Source: Catenuloplanes indicus
GTDB lineage: Bacteria; Actinomycetota; Actinomycetes; Mycobacteriales; Micromonosporaceae
Direction: 5' to 3'
Length of the DNA stretch: 64,000 nt
Assembly (NCBI RefSeq): GCF_030813715.1
Contig: NZ_JAUSUZ010000001.1
Coordinates: 5,766,001-5,830,000 of the forward strand
Under the pieces are notes generated by a model. The model saw nothing but the letters and a program-made list of their open reading frames with translations, was not told where the DNA came from and did not search any database. Below are positions 52,712 to 61,636 of this stretch, piece by piece. Made by a program: the position numbers and the translations under genes. The stretch's first letter is position 1. Each line of letters opens with the position of its first letter.

Positions 52712-54022
52712 GTGGCCCGGAGATCCAACAAAATAGCCGCGACGCGGTACCCGGTCGAGCGCCTGACGCTCGCCAACGGACTGCGCGTCGTCCTGGCCCC
52801 CGACCGCAGCGCACCCGTGGTCGGCGTGGCCGTCGTCTACGACGTGGGCATCCGCTCCGAACCGGAAGGGCGCACCGGCTTCGCGCACCTTTTCGAGCAC
52901 CTGATGTTCCAGGGCTCGGCGAACCTGGAGAAACTGGCGCACTTCCGGCACGTGCAGGGCTCGGGTGGCACGTTCAACGGTTCCACCCACCTGGACTACA
53001 CGGACTACTTCGAGGTGCTGCCGAGCAACGCGCTGGAGCGCGCGCTCTTCCTCGAGGCGGACCGGATGCGCGGCCCCCGTCTCACCGAGGAGAACCTGCG
53101 CAACCAGGTCGACGTGGTCAAGGAGGAGATCCGGGTCAACGTGCTGAACCAGCCGTACGGCGGGTTCCCCTGGCTGACGCTGCCGCCGGTCATGTTCGAC
53201 ACGTTCCCGAACGCGCACGACGGCTACGGGTCGTTCACCGATCTGGAGAGCGCCACCGTCGCGGACGCGGCCGACTTCTTCGAGCGGTACTACGCGAACG
53301 GCAACGCGGTGCTCTCGGTGGCCGGCGACTTCGACGTGGCCGAGGCGACCGCGCTGGTCGAGCGGCACTTCGGCAGCGTGCCGGCCCGCCCCGCCCCGGT
53401 GCGGCCGTCGTTCGACGAGCCGGACCTGACCGCGGAGCGCCGCCAGTCGTACACGGACCGGCTCGCGCCGCTGCCCGCGGTCGCGGCGGCCTGGCGGGTG
53501 CCGGACCCGATCACCGACTTCGCCGGCTACCTGCCGTACGTGGTGCTCGCCGAGGTGCTGACCGACGGTGACGCATCCCGGCTGGTCGAGCGCCTGGTGC
53601 TGAAGGATCGCTCGGTCACCAGCGTCGGCGGTTACCTCGGGTTCATGGGCGAGCCGTTCGAGGTGCGCGACCCCACCGCGCTGCTGCTCCAGGCGCACCT
53701 GCCACCCGGCGGCGACACGGACAAGCTGCTGCGCAGCGTCGACGAGGAGCTGGACCGGCTGGCCCAGGACGGCCTGGCCGCGGGCGAGCTGGCCCGGACC
53801 CAGGCGCGGATGGTCACCCACCTGCTCCGGGACACGGACGCGGTGCTCAGCCGTACCCTCCGGATGGCGGTCCTGGAACAGCAACGTGGCGAGCCGGGGC
53901 TGCTCAACCAGCTGCCGGTGCTGCTCGGCGAGGTCACCGAGGAGCAGATCCGGGCGGCCGCGGCCACCCTCCGGCCGGAGCGCCGGGCCACCGTCGAGGT
54001 CATCCCGGGAGCGGCGCGATGA
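52712..54022 (+). CDS. M16 zinc peptidase, catalytic subunit
   Basis: 436 residues. The inverted zinc motif HLFEHLMF (HxxEH) with the downstream Glu in EEIRVNVLNQP are present, as in pitrilysin-type enzymes. GTG 52712 lies just past TAGTGT. It is followed by an inactive partner gene (ATGA overlap), so an alpha/beta heterodimer is likely. Confidence 0.9.
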   Translation: MARRSNKIAATRYPVERLTLANGLRVVLAPDRSAPVVGVAVVYDVGIRSEPEGRTGFAHLFEHLMFQGSANLEKLAHFRHVQGSGGTFNGSTHLDYTDYFEVLPSNALERALFLEADRMRGPRLTEENLRNQVDVVKEEIRVNVLNQPYGGFPWLTLPPVMFDTFPNAHDGYGSFTDLESATVADAADFFERYYANGNAVLSVAGDFDVAEATALVERHFGSVPARPAPVRPSFDEPDLTAERRQSYTDRLAPLPAVAAAWRVPDPITDFAGYLPYVVLAEVLTDGDASRLVERLVLKDRSVTSVGGYLGFMGEPFEVRDPTALLLQAHLPPGGDTDKLLRSVDEELDRLAQDGLAAGELARTQARMVTHLLRDTDAVLSRTLRMAVLEQQRGEPGLLNQLPVLLGEVTEEQIRAAAATLRPERRATVEVIPGAAR

Positions 54023-55386
54023 GTCCTGCCAAGGTCAAGCCGGTGAAGGTCCCCGAGCTGGTCACCACGCTGCCCGGCCTGGGCCCGACCACGAAGCTGC
54101 AGCTGCCGAAGGAGGCCGAGGCCACGCTGCCGAACGGGCTCACCGTGATCGCGATCCGGCGGCCGTCCGTGCCGCTGGTCGAGGTCCGGCTGCGCATCCC
54201 GTTCGGCAGGGCGCACCCGGCCCGCGCCGCCATGCTCGCCCAGACGCTGCTCTCCGGCACCGACACGATGTCCTCCGTGGAGATCGCGGCCGAGCTGCAG
54301 ACGGTCGGCGGCGCGCTGAGCGCGGGCGTCGACCCGGACCGGCTGATCCTCGCCGGAAACGGCCTGGTCGGCGGCCTGGAGCGGATTCTGGAGCTGCTCG
54401 GCGAGGTGCTCACCGCAGCGCGCTACCCGGCCGAGGAGGTGGCCACCGAGCGCGCCCGCCTGGTCGACCACATCCAGGTCGCGCAGAGCCAGCCGCAGCA
54501 CATCGCCCGCACCGCACTGCTCAAGCGGATCTACGGGCGGCATCCGTACGCGAACCAGCTGCCCGAGCCGGAGCAGGTCAGGGCGATCCGCCCGGCCCAA
54601 CTGCGCGCGCTGCACTCCGAGCGGGTCCGGCCGGCCGGTGCCACGCTGGTGCTGGTCGGCGACATTCAGCCGGCCAAGGCGATCGACACCGCGGAGCAGA
54701 TCCTCGGCGGGTGGGCGATCGGCGGCGACGTGCCGGCCACGAAGTGGGCCGTGCCACCCGTACCGGCGCTGGCGCCCGGTGCCCTGATGGTCGTCGACCG
54801 GCCGGACTCGGTGCAGTCGTCGCTGCGGATGGCGCTGCCCGCGGTGCCGCGGACGCATCCGGACCACGCCGCGCTGATGATCGCCAACCTGATCTTCGGT
54901 GGCTACTTCTCGTCCCGCTGGGTGGAGAACATCCGGGAGGACAAGGGCTACACCTACGGGCCGCACTCCGCGATCGAGCACCTGGTCGCCGGCTCCTCGC
55001 TGACCGTCGCGGCGGACGTGGCCACCGAGGTCACCGGCCCGGCGATGCTGGAGACGCTCTACGAGCTGGGCCGGATCGCCAGCCTGCCGCCGGCCGAGGA
55101 CGAGCTGGAACAGGCCCGGCAGTACGCGCTCGGCAGCCTCCGGCTCGGCGTCGCCACCCAGGCCGGGCTGGCCGGGCTCGCCACCACGTACGCCGGCTCC
55201 GGCCTGCGGCTGAACCACCTGGCCGAGCACTCCGCCCGGCTCGCGGCGGTCACCATGGACGAGGTGTTCGCCGCCGCGACGACCTACCTCGCCCCGGCCC
55301 GCGCGGTCACCGTCGTGCTCGGCGACGCCGCCCGGATCGAAGCGCCGCTCGCGGCCCTGACCCCGATCGAGAAAGCACAACCGTGA
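54019..55386 (+). CDS. M16 peptidase-like partner subunit without zinc motif
   Basis: 455 residues of the M16 fold. The position of the HxxEH motif reads AMLAQTLLSG, so no zinc site exists. The substrate-binding R/Y segment GGYFSSRWVENIREDKGYTY is kept, as in the non-catalytic partner of heterodimeric M16 enzymes. ATG overlaps the stop of the catalytic subunit; the next gene starts as GTGA overlap. Confidence 0.88.
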   Translation: MSPAKVKPVKVPELVTTLPGLGPTTKLQLPKEAEATLPNGLTVIAIRRPSVPLVEVRLRIPFGRAHPARAAMLAQTLLSGTDTMSSVEIAAELQTVGGALSAGVDPDRLILAGNGLVGGLERILELLGEVLTAARYPAEEVATERARLVDHIQVAQSQPQHIARTALLKRIYGRHPYANQLPEPEQVRAIRPAQLRALHSERVRPAGATLVLVGDIQPAKAIDTAEQILGGWAIGGDVPATKWAVPPVPALAPGALMVVDRPDSVQSSLRMALPAVPRTHPDHAALMIANLIFGGYFSSRWVENIREDKGYTYGPHSAIEHLVAGSSLTVAADVATEVTGPAMLETLYELGRIASLPPAEDELEQARQYALGSLRLGVATQAGLAGLATTYAGSGLRLNHLAEHSARLAAVTMDEVFAAATTYLAPARAVTVVLGDAARIEAPLAALTPIEKAQP

Positions 55387-56318
55387 CGCACGAACGCCCG
55401 GGCCCGCCGCTGGCCCGGACCACGCTGGACCGCTCCGCCCACCGGCGGCGCGACACCGAATGGCTGGCCGCGGCCTGGGAACGGGCCCGGGTGCTCGTGC
55501 TCGACACCCGCTCCGGCGGGCGCACGCTGATCACCGACGACGGCCGGCTGCTGCTGTTCACGCCGGAGAGCGCGCCGGCCGTACCGCCGGAGTCCCGTCT
55601 CTTCCTCGGCGAGGAGCCGGATGGCGGGCCGGTGTTCGCGGTCGACGCGCCGCTGCCCACGGTCGCCGGCGCGCGGCCGGCGAATCTGCGCGACGTGGGC
55701 CACCGGCTCGACGACCGCGACGCCGGGCTGATGACCACCGCGCTGGCGCTGGCGAACTGGCACGCGGCCTACGGTTTCTCACCGGTCAGCGGCGGTGCAA
55801 CCAGCGCGCACGAGGCCGGGTGGAGCCGGATCGACGCGGGCGGCAAGCAGGTCTGGCCGCGCACCGACCCCGCCATGATCGTGCTGGTGCACGACGGCGT
55901 GGCCGGGCCGGACGGCCGCTGCCTGCTGGGCAACAACGCGGCCTGGACCGGCACGGCCGACATCCGGCGGTTCTCCTGCCTGGCCGGGTACGTCGAGCCG
56001 GGCGAGTCGGCCGAGGCCGCGGTGATCCGCGAGGTGGCGGAGGAGGTCGGGCTGCCGATCGCCGGCATCAGCTACGTCGCCAGTCAGCCGTGGCCGTTCC
56101 CGGCGTCGCTGATGCTCGGGTTCACCGCGACCGCGGACCCGGCGCTGCCGGTCACGGTGGACCCGGAGGAGATCGTGGAGGCGCGCTGGTTCACCCGGCG
56201 CGAGATCCGCACCGTGCTCGACGGCGGTGAGGTGCGCACGCACGACGGGCTGCGCGTCGGCCTGCCGATGGGCGCGTCCATCGCGCACTACCTGATCGCG
56301 AACTGGGCGGCGGAGTAG
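55383..56318 (+). CDS. nudC: NAD(H) pyrophosphatase, NudC-type Nudix hydrolase
   Basis: 311 residues. The Nudix box is GYVEPGESAEAAVIREVAEE and onward; SQPWPFPASLM is the NudC signature that selects NADH and NAD-capped RNA. The zinc-ribbon segment is degenerate: the usual CxxC reads FSPVSG and no cysteine pair follows, as in mycobacterial NudC. Third gene of the M16-nudC run (GTGA overlap). Confidence 0.92.
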   Translation: MTHERPGPPLARTTLDRSAHRRRDTEWLAAAWERARVLVLDTRSGGRTLITDDGRLLLFTPESAPAVPPESRLFLGEEPDGGPVFAVDAPLPTVAGARPANLRDVGHRLDDRDAGLMTTALALANWHAAYGFSPVSGGATSAHEAGWSRIDAGGKQVWPRTDPAMIVLVHDGVAGPDGRCLLGNNAAWTGTADIRRFSCLAGYVEPGESAEAAVIREVAEEVGLPIAGISYVASQPWPFPASLMLGFTATADPALPVTVDPEEIVEARWFTRREIRTVLDGGEVRTHDGLRVGLPMGASIAHYLIANWAAE

Positions 56319-56330
56319 CGGCCGGCCCGA

Positions 56331-56615
56331 TCATCGGGCCTCGTCGGGCAGCGGCTCCAGATCGCGGGCCTGCCAGCCGCGCGGATCACCGACCCTAATG
56401 ATCTTCACGCGCTGGCGGCCGGACCGCACCGAGCCCATCGCGGACAGCGCTCGCGCGAGGTCCAGCGCGGCCGACCGGTCCTGCGCCAGCACGGTCTGCC
56501 GCCGCGGCTCCGGCGTGGTCCGCTCGTCGCGCACCGACCCGCCGTCGGCCCAGACGGACTCCATCGAGTCCGTCTCCACCGGCCGGATATCGGTGCGGAC
56601 GATCAGATAGCGCAT
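56331..56615 (-). CDS. Small soluble protein, 94 residues, unknown function
   Basis: ATG 56615 has GGGGAG 6 bases upstream. The sequence begins MRYLIVRTDIRPVETDSMES, has a short helical region (SAALDLARALSAM), and ends with basic and acidic patches. Monocistronic and convergent with nudC. No homologue recognised. Confidence 0.65.
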   Translation of the reverse strand: MRYLIVRTDIRPVETDSMESVWADGGSVRDERTTPEPRRQTVLAQDRSAALDLARALSAMGSVRSGRQRVKIIRVGDPRGWQARDLEPLPDEAR

Positions 56616-56963
56616 GATCCACTCCCCAGCGACGCCGTGACCCTCGGTAGTGGTCGGGGTGCAATTCCCACCTAAGTGGAAAGTGCGTCGGTCCACCACG
56701 GACATGTTCACGGCAGCTATTCGGGCCCGGCAAGCACGGAGATTTCCCGGCGGGCCGGTGCCACCCGATCGAGTGAAGGCCGATCACGGTACGTGACCTC
56801 GTCACCGTGCGTGCGTCGCCGCGCCCACGCGCGGCGGCGTGGGTCCTGGTGCCGGGACCGATGCCCGCGGGAGCATGCCCCTGCCGCCGCCCCGGCTCCC
56901 ACCCCCGAACCGGCGTGAACACCGAACTCCGCCGGAAGCGGGGTGCCGGAATGGGATCAGCTC
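56616..56963. other. 348-bp region without a supported gene
   Basis: Gap between the small protein and the regulator, both on the minus strand. The left part (56616-56760) includes the likely promoter of the small gene; open frames elsewhere lack start signals. No repeat or RNA structure was identified. Confidence 0.5.
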
Positions 56964-57920
56964 TTACGAGGACAGGTGCTGGTCCGGAGCGCGGCGCTGG
57001 GCCGGGGGCCGAACCGTGGCGTGCAGCGTCTCCGCCGCCTCGATGAGCCACTGCATGGAGTCCTCCGGGGAGAGTGCCGCGTCCCGGAGCCAGTCGTAGA
57101 CGGTGGCGTAATGGCGGACCTCGTCGGCCTCGTTGACGAACATGTCGCGTTCCAGCGTCTCGACCGCAACCGTCTCCGGGTCCTGCGGGTCGGCGAAGCG
57201 GTAGATCGAGAAGCTGGTGTGGGCGAGGTACCAGTTCGCCACCGTGGCGGTGCGGGGCAGCACCCGGATCGTGACGTTCGGCAGCGCGCCGACCCGGCGC
57301 AGATGGGCGGCCTGGCCACGAAGAATGTCCGGCGGTCCGCCGCGGCCGGTGAGCGCGGTCTCCTCCAGCACGGCGTCGTAGCGGGGCGCGTCGTGGCGGC
57401 GGGTGAGCAGCGCCTGGCGGGCGATCCGGGCGTGGATCTGGTTCTCCAGACCGTCCGGGCTGAGGCCGTCGACCGCGGGGCTGGCCAGCGGATGTGCGGA
57501 GACCAGGCGGAGCCGGGCGTACTCCGGGGTCTGGAGCAGGCCGGGCACGTAGGACGGCGCGTACTCCCGGATGTCGACGCAACCGGCCTCCAGCTCGGCC
57601 CAGTCGCGCTGCTGCGGCGTCATCACCGGGTAGGCGCGCAGCCAGGCCCGGGTGTTGCCGGCGTCCCGGGTGACCGCGATCAGCTCGTCCCGGGACTCCC
57701 CGTCGACACCGTAGAGATCCAGCAGGTCGAGCACGTCACCGAGGTCGGGGCGGCTGCGGCCGTTCTCCAGACGGGAGAGCTTGGAGGCGGAGGCCCAGCC
57801 GATCCGCTCGATGACCTGGTCTCCGGTGAGGCCGGCGGTCTCGCGCAACCGGCGCAGCGCCTGTCCGAGCCGGCGTCGCCGCACTATCGGGCTCGGAGCA
57901 GGGGACACCGCAACCTCCAC
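56964..57920 (-). CDS. XRE-family regulator with DUF5753
   Basis: 318 residues. A Cro-type helix-turn-helix (15-70: LRETAGLTGDQVIERIGWAS) precedes the DUF5753 domain (110-300: YVPGLLQTPEYARL, VLPRTATVANW). Typical of actinobacterial BldB-associated regulators; the usual DUF397 partner gene is absent in this window. GTG 57920 or GTG 57908 may start it. Confidence 0.9.
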   Translation of the reverse strand: MEVAVSPAPSPIVRRRRLGQALRRLRETAGLTGDQVIERIGWASASKLSRLENGRSRPDLGDVLDLLDLYGVDGESRDELIAVTRDAGNTRAWLRAYPVMTPQQRDWAELEAGCVDIREYAPSYVPGLLQTPEYARLRLVSAHPLASPAVDGLSPDGLENQIHARIARQALLTRRHDAPRYDAVLEETALTGRGGPPDILRGQAAHLRRVGALPNVTIRVLPRTATVANWYLAHTSFSIYRFADPQDPETVAVETLERDMFVNEADEVRHYATVYDWLRDAALSPEDSMQWLIEAAETLHATVRPPAQRRAPDQHLSS

Positions 57921-58041
57921 GCGTCAGTCTTTGGTTTCGCCACCGCCCATTATGAACCGCTTCATTGATGCGCGGGGGTACGAGTGACACTAATGCCCGA
58001 GGCGCAGATCAATAGAAATCAGGCATTCTGCCGAACAAATA

Positions 58042-58077
58042 CGGCCGCCGATCGTAATTGATCACGATCGGCGGCCG
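58042..58077 (-). terminator. Terminator after mycoredoxin
   Basis: CGGCCGCCGATCGT and ACGATCGGCGGCCG pair perfectly (14 bp) around an 8-base loop, 14 bases after the stop. Confidence 0.75.
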
Positions 58078-58090
58078 GGTATGCGCGTTC

Positions 58091-58333
58091 TCAGGCGGCG
58101 AGTTCGGCGAGATGGGCCTTCACCTGGACGATGGACGGATTGGTCAGTGCCGATCCGTCAGCGAAGCGCAACGTGGGTACGGTCTGGTTCCCACCGTTGA
58201 CGCTCATCACGAACGCCGCCGCGTCGTCGTCCGCCTCGATGTCCACCACCTCGTAGCCGATGCCCGCGCGGTCGAGCTGCGACTTCAGGCGATGGCAGTA
58301 GCCGCACCAGCTCGTCGAGTACATGGTCAACAT
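58091..58333 (-). CDS. mrx1: Mycoredoxin (glutaredoxin fold)
   Basis: 80 residues. The redox motif is WCGYC (Cys10 and Cys13), with TVPT cis-proline and a final GSALTNPS motif; length and motif match mycoredoxin-1, which reduces mycothiol-protein mixed disulfides. AGAGAAG precedes the ATG. Divergent from uvrD2 as in mycobacteria. Confidence 0.93.
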   Translation of the reverse strand: MLTMYSTSWCGYCHRLKSQLDRAGIGYEVVDIEADDDAAAFVMSVNGGNQTVPTLRFADGSALTNPSIVQVKAHLAELAA

Positions 58334-58445
58334 CGCAGCTTCTCTCCCCTATGACAGACAGTGATGACCCGATCATCGTCCCCAACCAGGGTTGATGTGC
58401 GGATAATCCCGCGCCCGGCGTGAGGTTTCCCGCCGTGCGATGACC

Positions 58446-58451
58446 TAGGCT
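58446..58451 (+). promoter_or_regulatory. -10 element for uvrD2
   Basis: TAGGCT ends 8 bases before GTG 58460, with no Shine-Dalgarno between. Confidence 0.45.
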
Positions 58452-58459
58452 CGGACGCC

Positions 58460-60592
58460 GTGGGTGGCAGCGTCATATCCGGGCTCGACCCGGACCAGCT
58501 CAGGGCGGTGACCGCTCCGGCCGGGCCGGTCTGCATCCTGGCCGGTGCCGGCACCGGCAAGACGCGGGCCGTCACCCACCGGATCGCGCACCGCGTCCTG
58601 TCCGCGGAGATCTCCGCCCGGCACGTGCTGGCGGTCACGTTCACCGCGCGGGCCGCCGCGGAGATGCGCGCCCGGCTGGCCGTGCTCGGCGTACCCGGCG
58701 TGCAGGCCCGCACGTTCCACGCGGCCGCGCTGCGCCAGGTCCGCTACTTCGCGCCGCGGATCCTGGACGGCCGGGCGATGCCGCAGTTGCTGGAGAGCAA
58801 GGCGCGGCTGGTCACGCTGGCCGCCGGGCGGGCCGGGGTGCGCGCGGACCGGATCGTCGCGCGCGACCTGGCCGGTGAGATCGAGTGGGCCAAGTCGTCG
58901 CTGGTCGAGCCGGGGGAGTACCCGGTCGCCGCGGTGAAGGCCACCCGGGAGCCGCCGCTGGCCCCGGAGAAGGTCGCCGCGGTGTTCGCCGAGTACGAGC
59001 GGCTCAAGCGCTCGCAGGGCGTGATCGACTTTGAGGACATGCTGCGCGCCGCGGTCTGGGGCATCGAGGAGCACGCGGACGTGGCCGAGGAGATCCGGTC
59101 GCAGTACCGGCACTTCGTGGTCGACGAGTACCAGGACGTGAACCCGCTGCAGCAGCGCCTGCTGGACGCGTGGCTCGGCGGCCGGGACGACCTGACCGTG
59201 GTCGGCGACGCGAGCCAGACGATCTACTCGTTCACCGGCGCCACCTCGTCGTACCTGATCGACTTCGCCCGCCGGTTCCGCGGCGCCACCGTGGTCCGGC
59301 TGACCCGTGACTACCGGTCCACGCCGCAGGTGGTCGGCCTGGCCAACGCCGTGATCTCGGCGGCCCGGGGTGCGGAGGCACGGCTGCGGCTGGAACTGGT
59401 CGGCCAGCGCGCACCGGGGCCGGAGCCGGAGCTGCGGATCTTCGCGGACGAGCCGGACGAGGCGGCCGCGGTGGCCCGCCGCTGCGTCGAGTTGATCCGG
59501 GCGGGCACGCCAGCCCGCGAGATCGCGGTGCTGTTCCGGACGAACGCGCAGTCCGAGGCGTACGAGGCGGCGTTCACCGACGCGCACGTGCCGTACGTGG
59601 TGCAGGGCGCGGAACGGTTCTTCGAACGCACCGAGATTCGCCAGGCGATGATCGCGCTGCGCGCCGCGACCCGGTCCACGCCGTCCGGCACGCCGCTGCG
59701 GGCCGCCGTGGTGGACGCGCTCGCCGCGACCGGCTGGACGCCGGACTCGCCCCCGCCGGGCGGCGCGGCCCGGGAGCGGTGGGAGGCGCTGGCCGCGCTG
59801 GTGCAGCTGGCGGTGGACTTCGCGGCGGTTCCGGAGATCCAGCCGATCGGCGAGGGCGGCGCGGTGCAGCGGGACGCCACGCTGGCCGGTTTCAACGACG
59901 AACTGGCCCGGCGCGCGGCGCAGCAGCACGCGCCCGCGCTGGAGGGCGTCACGCTCGCGTCGCTGCACTCGGCCAAGGGCTTGGAGTGGGACGCGGTGTT
60001 CCTGGTCGGGCTGGCCGACGGAACGCTGCCCACCTCGTACGCGCGCACGCCGGAGGCGCTGGAGGAGGAGCGCCGGCTGCTCTACGTCGGTGTGACCCGA
60101 GCCCGGCACTGGCTGTGGCTCTCCTACGGGCAGAGCCGGTCGCCGGGCGGGCGGCCGCGACGGCCGTGCCGGTTCATGCCGCGCTTCGAGAAACCGGCCT
60201 CCGCTGCCACGTCCCTGGAGAAGCCGAGTCAGAAACCCGACCGCAGACGCGTCCCGATCGCGTCGTGCCGGGTCTGCGGCGCCACGCTGCTGGCCGGTGC
60301 GGACCGCAAGCTGGGCCGCTGTCCGGGCTGCCCGAGCGACCTCGACGAGGACCTCTACGACCGGCTGGTGGACTGGCGTGCGCGGGTCGCCGGAGGCCAG
60401 AAAGTCCCTGCATACGTGGTGTTGACGGACGCCACGCTGGTGGCCCTGGCGGAGCGCCGCCCGAGCCGGGCCGAGCAGCTGCTGGAGATCGCCGGGATCG
60501 GCCCGCGCAAGCAGCGGCTGTACGGCGCGTCGGTGATGGCGCTGATCGGCGGCGCGACCGTCGATGAAGTGACCGCCCAAAAAAACTTCTGA
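58460..60592 (+). CDS. uvrD2: UvrD2-type ATP-dependent DNA helicase with HRDC domain
   Basis: 710 residues. Walker A GAGTGKTRAV, motif II VVDEYQDVNP, TIYSFTGATSS, SLHSAKGLEWDAVF and RRLLYVGVTRARH identify a UvrD helicase. Then comes a tetracysteine module (CRVCGATL and RCPGCPSD, about 603-630) and a C-terminal HRDC domain (about 640-705). This matches the mycobacterial UvrD2 layout. GTG 58460 fits the -10 spacing. Followed by the whiB7 leader. Confidence 0.94.
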   Translation: MGGSVISGLDPDQLRAVTAPAGPVCILAGAGTGKTRAVTHRIAHRVLSAEISARHVLAVTFTARAAAEMRARLAVLGVPGVQARTFHAAALRQVRYFAPRILDGRAMPQLLESKARLVTLAAGRAGVRADRIVARDLAGEIEWAKSSLVEPGEYPVAAVKATREPPLAPEKVAAVFAEYERLKRSQGVIDFEDMLRAAVWGIEEHADVAEEIRSQYRHFVVDEYQDVNPLQQRLLDAWLGGRDDLTVVGDASQTIYSFTGATSSYLIDFARRFRGATVVRLTRDYRSTPQVVGLANAVISAARGAEARLRLELVGQRAPGPEPELRIFADEPDEAAAVARRCVELIRAGTPAREIAVLFRTNAQSEAYEAAFTDAHVPYVVQGAERFFERTEIRQAMIALRAATRSTPSGTPLRAAVVDALAATGWTPDSPPPGGAARERWEALAALVQLAVDFAAVPEIQPIGEGGAVQRDATLAGFNDELARRAAQQHAPALEGVTLASLHSAKGLEWDAVFLVGLADGTLPTSYARTPEALEEERRLLYVGVTRARHWLWLSYGQSRSPGGRPRRPCRFMPRFEKPASAATSLEKPSQKPDRRRVPIASCRVCGATLLAGADRKLGRCPGCPSDLDEDLYDRLVDWRARVAGGQKVPAYVVLTDATLVALAERRPSRAEQLLEIAGIGPRKQRLYGASVMALIGGATVDEVTAQKNF

Positions 60593-60600
60593 GAACCCGC

Positions 60601-60640
60601 ATTAATTCGTTTGCCCTCTCGCGTAGGAGGGGCATAGCCT
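60601..60640 (+). promoter_or_regulatory. WhiB7-type promoter of the whiB7 unit
   Basis: AT-rich ATTAATT (60601-60607) lies 3 bases before TTGCCC (60611-60616), then 18 bases and TAGCCT (60635-60640). WhiB7-dependent promoters have an AT-rich stretch just upstream of the -35, which the AT-hook contacts, so autoactivation is likely. Confidence 0.55.
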
Positions 60641-60735
60641 CAGATCACACCTCACCGAGCGCGGGTCTTCTTGCTGCTCGGACGGGGTGGAAACCGTATT
60701 CGTCAACGGCTAGTCGGAGAGAGAAGGTGACCCCC

Positions 60736-61104
60736 GTGGAGATCTACACGATGCTGCAGATCCCATCGATGTCCCCTGCCCTCCTGTTGTCCGTTGCCGG
60801 TCCGGTCCGGTCCTCGTCCGTGGCGACGCATGTGTCGCCGTGGCAGGTCCGGTCGATCATGTCCGACGTCCCGCAGGTGGATCAGGTCCGCACCCTGGCC
60901 GAACTCCGGGTGCAAGACGGCCTGCAGCAGGCGTATGGCGAGATCGAGCTCCAGGGGACCGGTGTGTCCCCGGTGAGCGGCAACGAGTCCCTCAAGGGCC
61001 GCAGTGGCTCTACGGGAAGCAACGGGATCACGGGCAACAAGGGCATGTCGAAGCGAGCCTTCGGCGGTGCCCGCGGTGTTCCACCTCGAGGAAGGCCGGT
61101 CTGA
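60736..61104 (+). CDS. whiB7 leader ORF candidate, 122 residues
   Basis: GTG 60736 follows AAGGTGA by 5 bases. The product begins MEIYTMLQIPSMSPALLLSV and ends in SKRAFGGARGVPPRGRPV; no family is known. Codon third positions are less GC-rich than in the neighbours. The stop (61102-61104) lies inside the antiterminator hairpin. It may be a regulatory ORF whose translation sets the fate of the leader, or a hypothetical gene. Confidence 0.55.
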   Translation: MEIYTMLQIPSMSPALLLSVAGPVRSSSVATHVSPWQVRSIMSDVPQVDQVRTLAELRVQDGLQQAYGEIELQGTGVSPVSGNESLKGRSGSTGSNGITGNKGMSKRAFGGARGVPPRGRPV

Positions 61105-61134
61105 CTCGATCAGACCAACCGGCTCACCTCGAGG
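61084..61134 (+). promoter_or_regulatory. Antiterminator-type hairpin of the whiB7 leader
   Basis: CCTCGAGG at 61084-61091 and again at 61127-61134 is self-complementary, so the copies can pair. Inside them GCCGGTCTG (61095-61103) and CAGACC-AA-CCGGC (61111-61123) form a second stem. This fold uses the first bases of the terminator arm. Confidence 0.55.
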
Positions 61135-61165
61135 CCGCGGAACCCGCTACCGGGATCCGCGGCCT
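61132..61165 (+). terminator. Attenuator terminator before whiB7
   Basis: AGGCCGCGGA (61132-61141) and TCCGCGGCCT (61156-61165) pair perfectly, with GGG/CCC extending inside, followed by TCGTCATTTT. It lies 104 bases before the whiB7 start and competes with the antiterminator. Confidence 0.65.
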
Positions 61166-61269
61166 TCGTCATTTTCGAAGCCCGCACACCGGGTTCGGAA
61201 ATGACTCCGACCCCGACCGAAGTCGGAAAGCGATCTACGAGATCGAAGCGAGAGAGAGGTGACCGGGCG

Positions 61270-61635
61270 ATGAGTCTGGCCCTTGCCGTGCTCGACACGA
61301 ACGTCGAGCTGGAGGCAAACCTGCCCTGCCGGAAGTTCGACCCCGACCTGTGGTTCTCGGACGTCCCGGCCGAACTCGAGCTGGCGAAGTCGCTCTGCGG
61401 GGACTGCCCGCTGCGTGCCGCCTGCCTGAGCGGCGCCGTGGACCGTGCGGAGCCGTGGGGCGTCTGGGGCGGCGAGATCTTCGAGCGTGGCGCGGTCGTT
61501 CCGCGCAAGCGGCCCCGTGGCCGTCCGCGCAAGGAGGACGCCGCGCGCGACGCCGAACTGCGCACCGAGGTCGAGGCGCGGATGGCGGCCAACGAGCTGG
61601 CCGAGACCCGCAGCAACGTCCGGCTGGCGGCCTGA
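61270..61635 (+). CDS. whiB7: WhiB7, iron-sulfur antibiotic-response regulator
   Basis: 121 residues. Cluster cysteines C20, C43, C46 and C52 (PCRKFDPDLWF, CGDCPLRAAC); the sigma-A contact turn EPWGVWGGEIF; AT-hook RGRPRK at 83-88, which defines WhiB7 within the family. It activates intrinsic resistance genes in response to ribosome-targeting stress. AGAGGTGA stands 8 bases before ATG 61270; an upstream ATG 61201 lacks this. A long leader with attenuator precedes it. Confidence 0.96.
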   Translation: MSLALAVLDTNVELEANLPCRKFDPDLWFSDVPAELELAKSLCGDCPLRAACLSGAVDRAEPWGVWGGEIFERGAVVPRKRPRGRPRKEDAARDAELRTEVEARMAANELAETRSNVRLAA

Positions 61636-61636
61636 C

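Noticed and set aside
58445-60580. Long minus-strand frame opposite uvrD2
   Set aside because: Same reason: antisense to a conserved helicase with the tetracysteine and HRDC modules intact on the plus strand.
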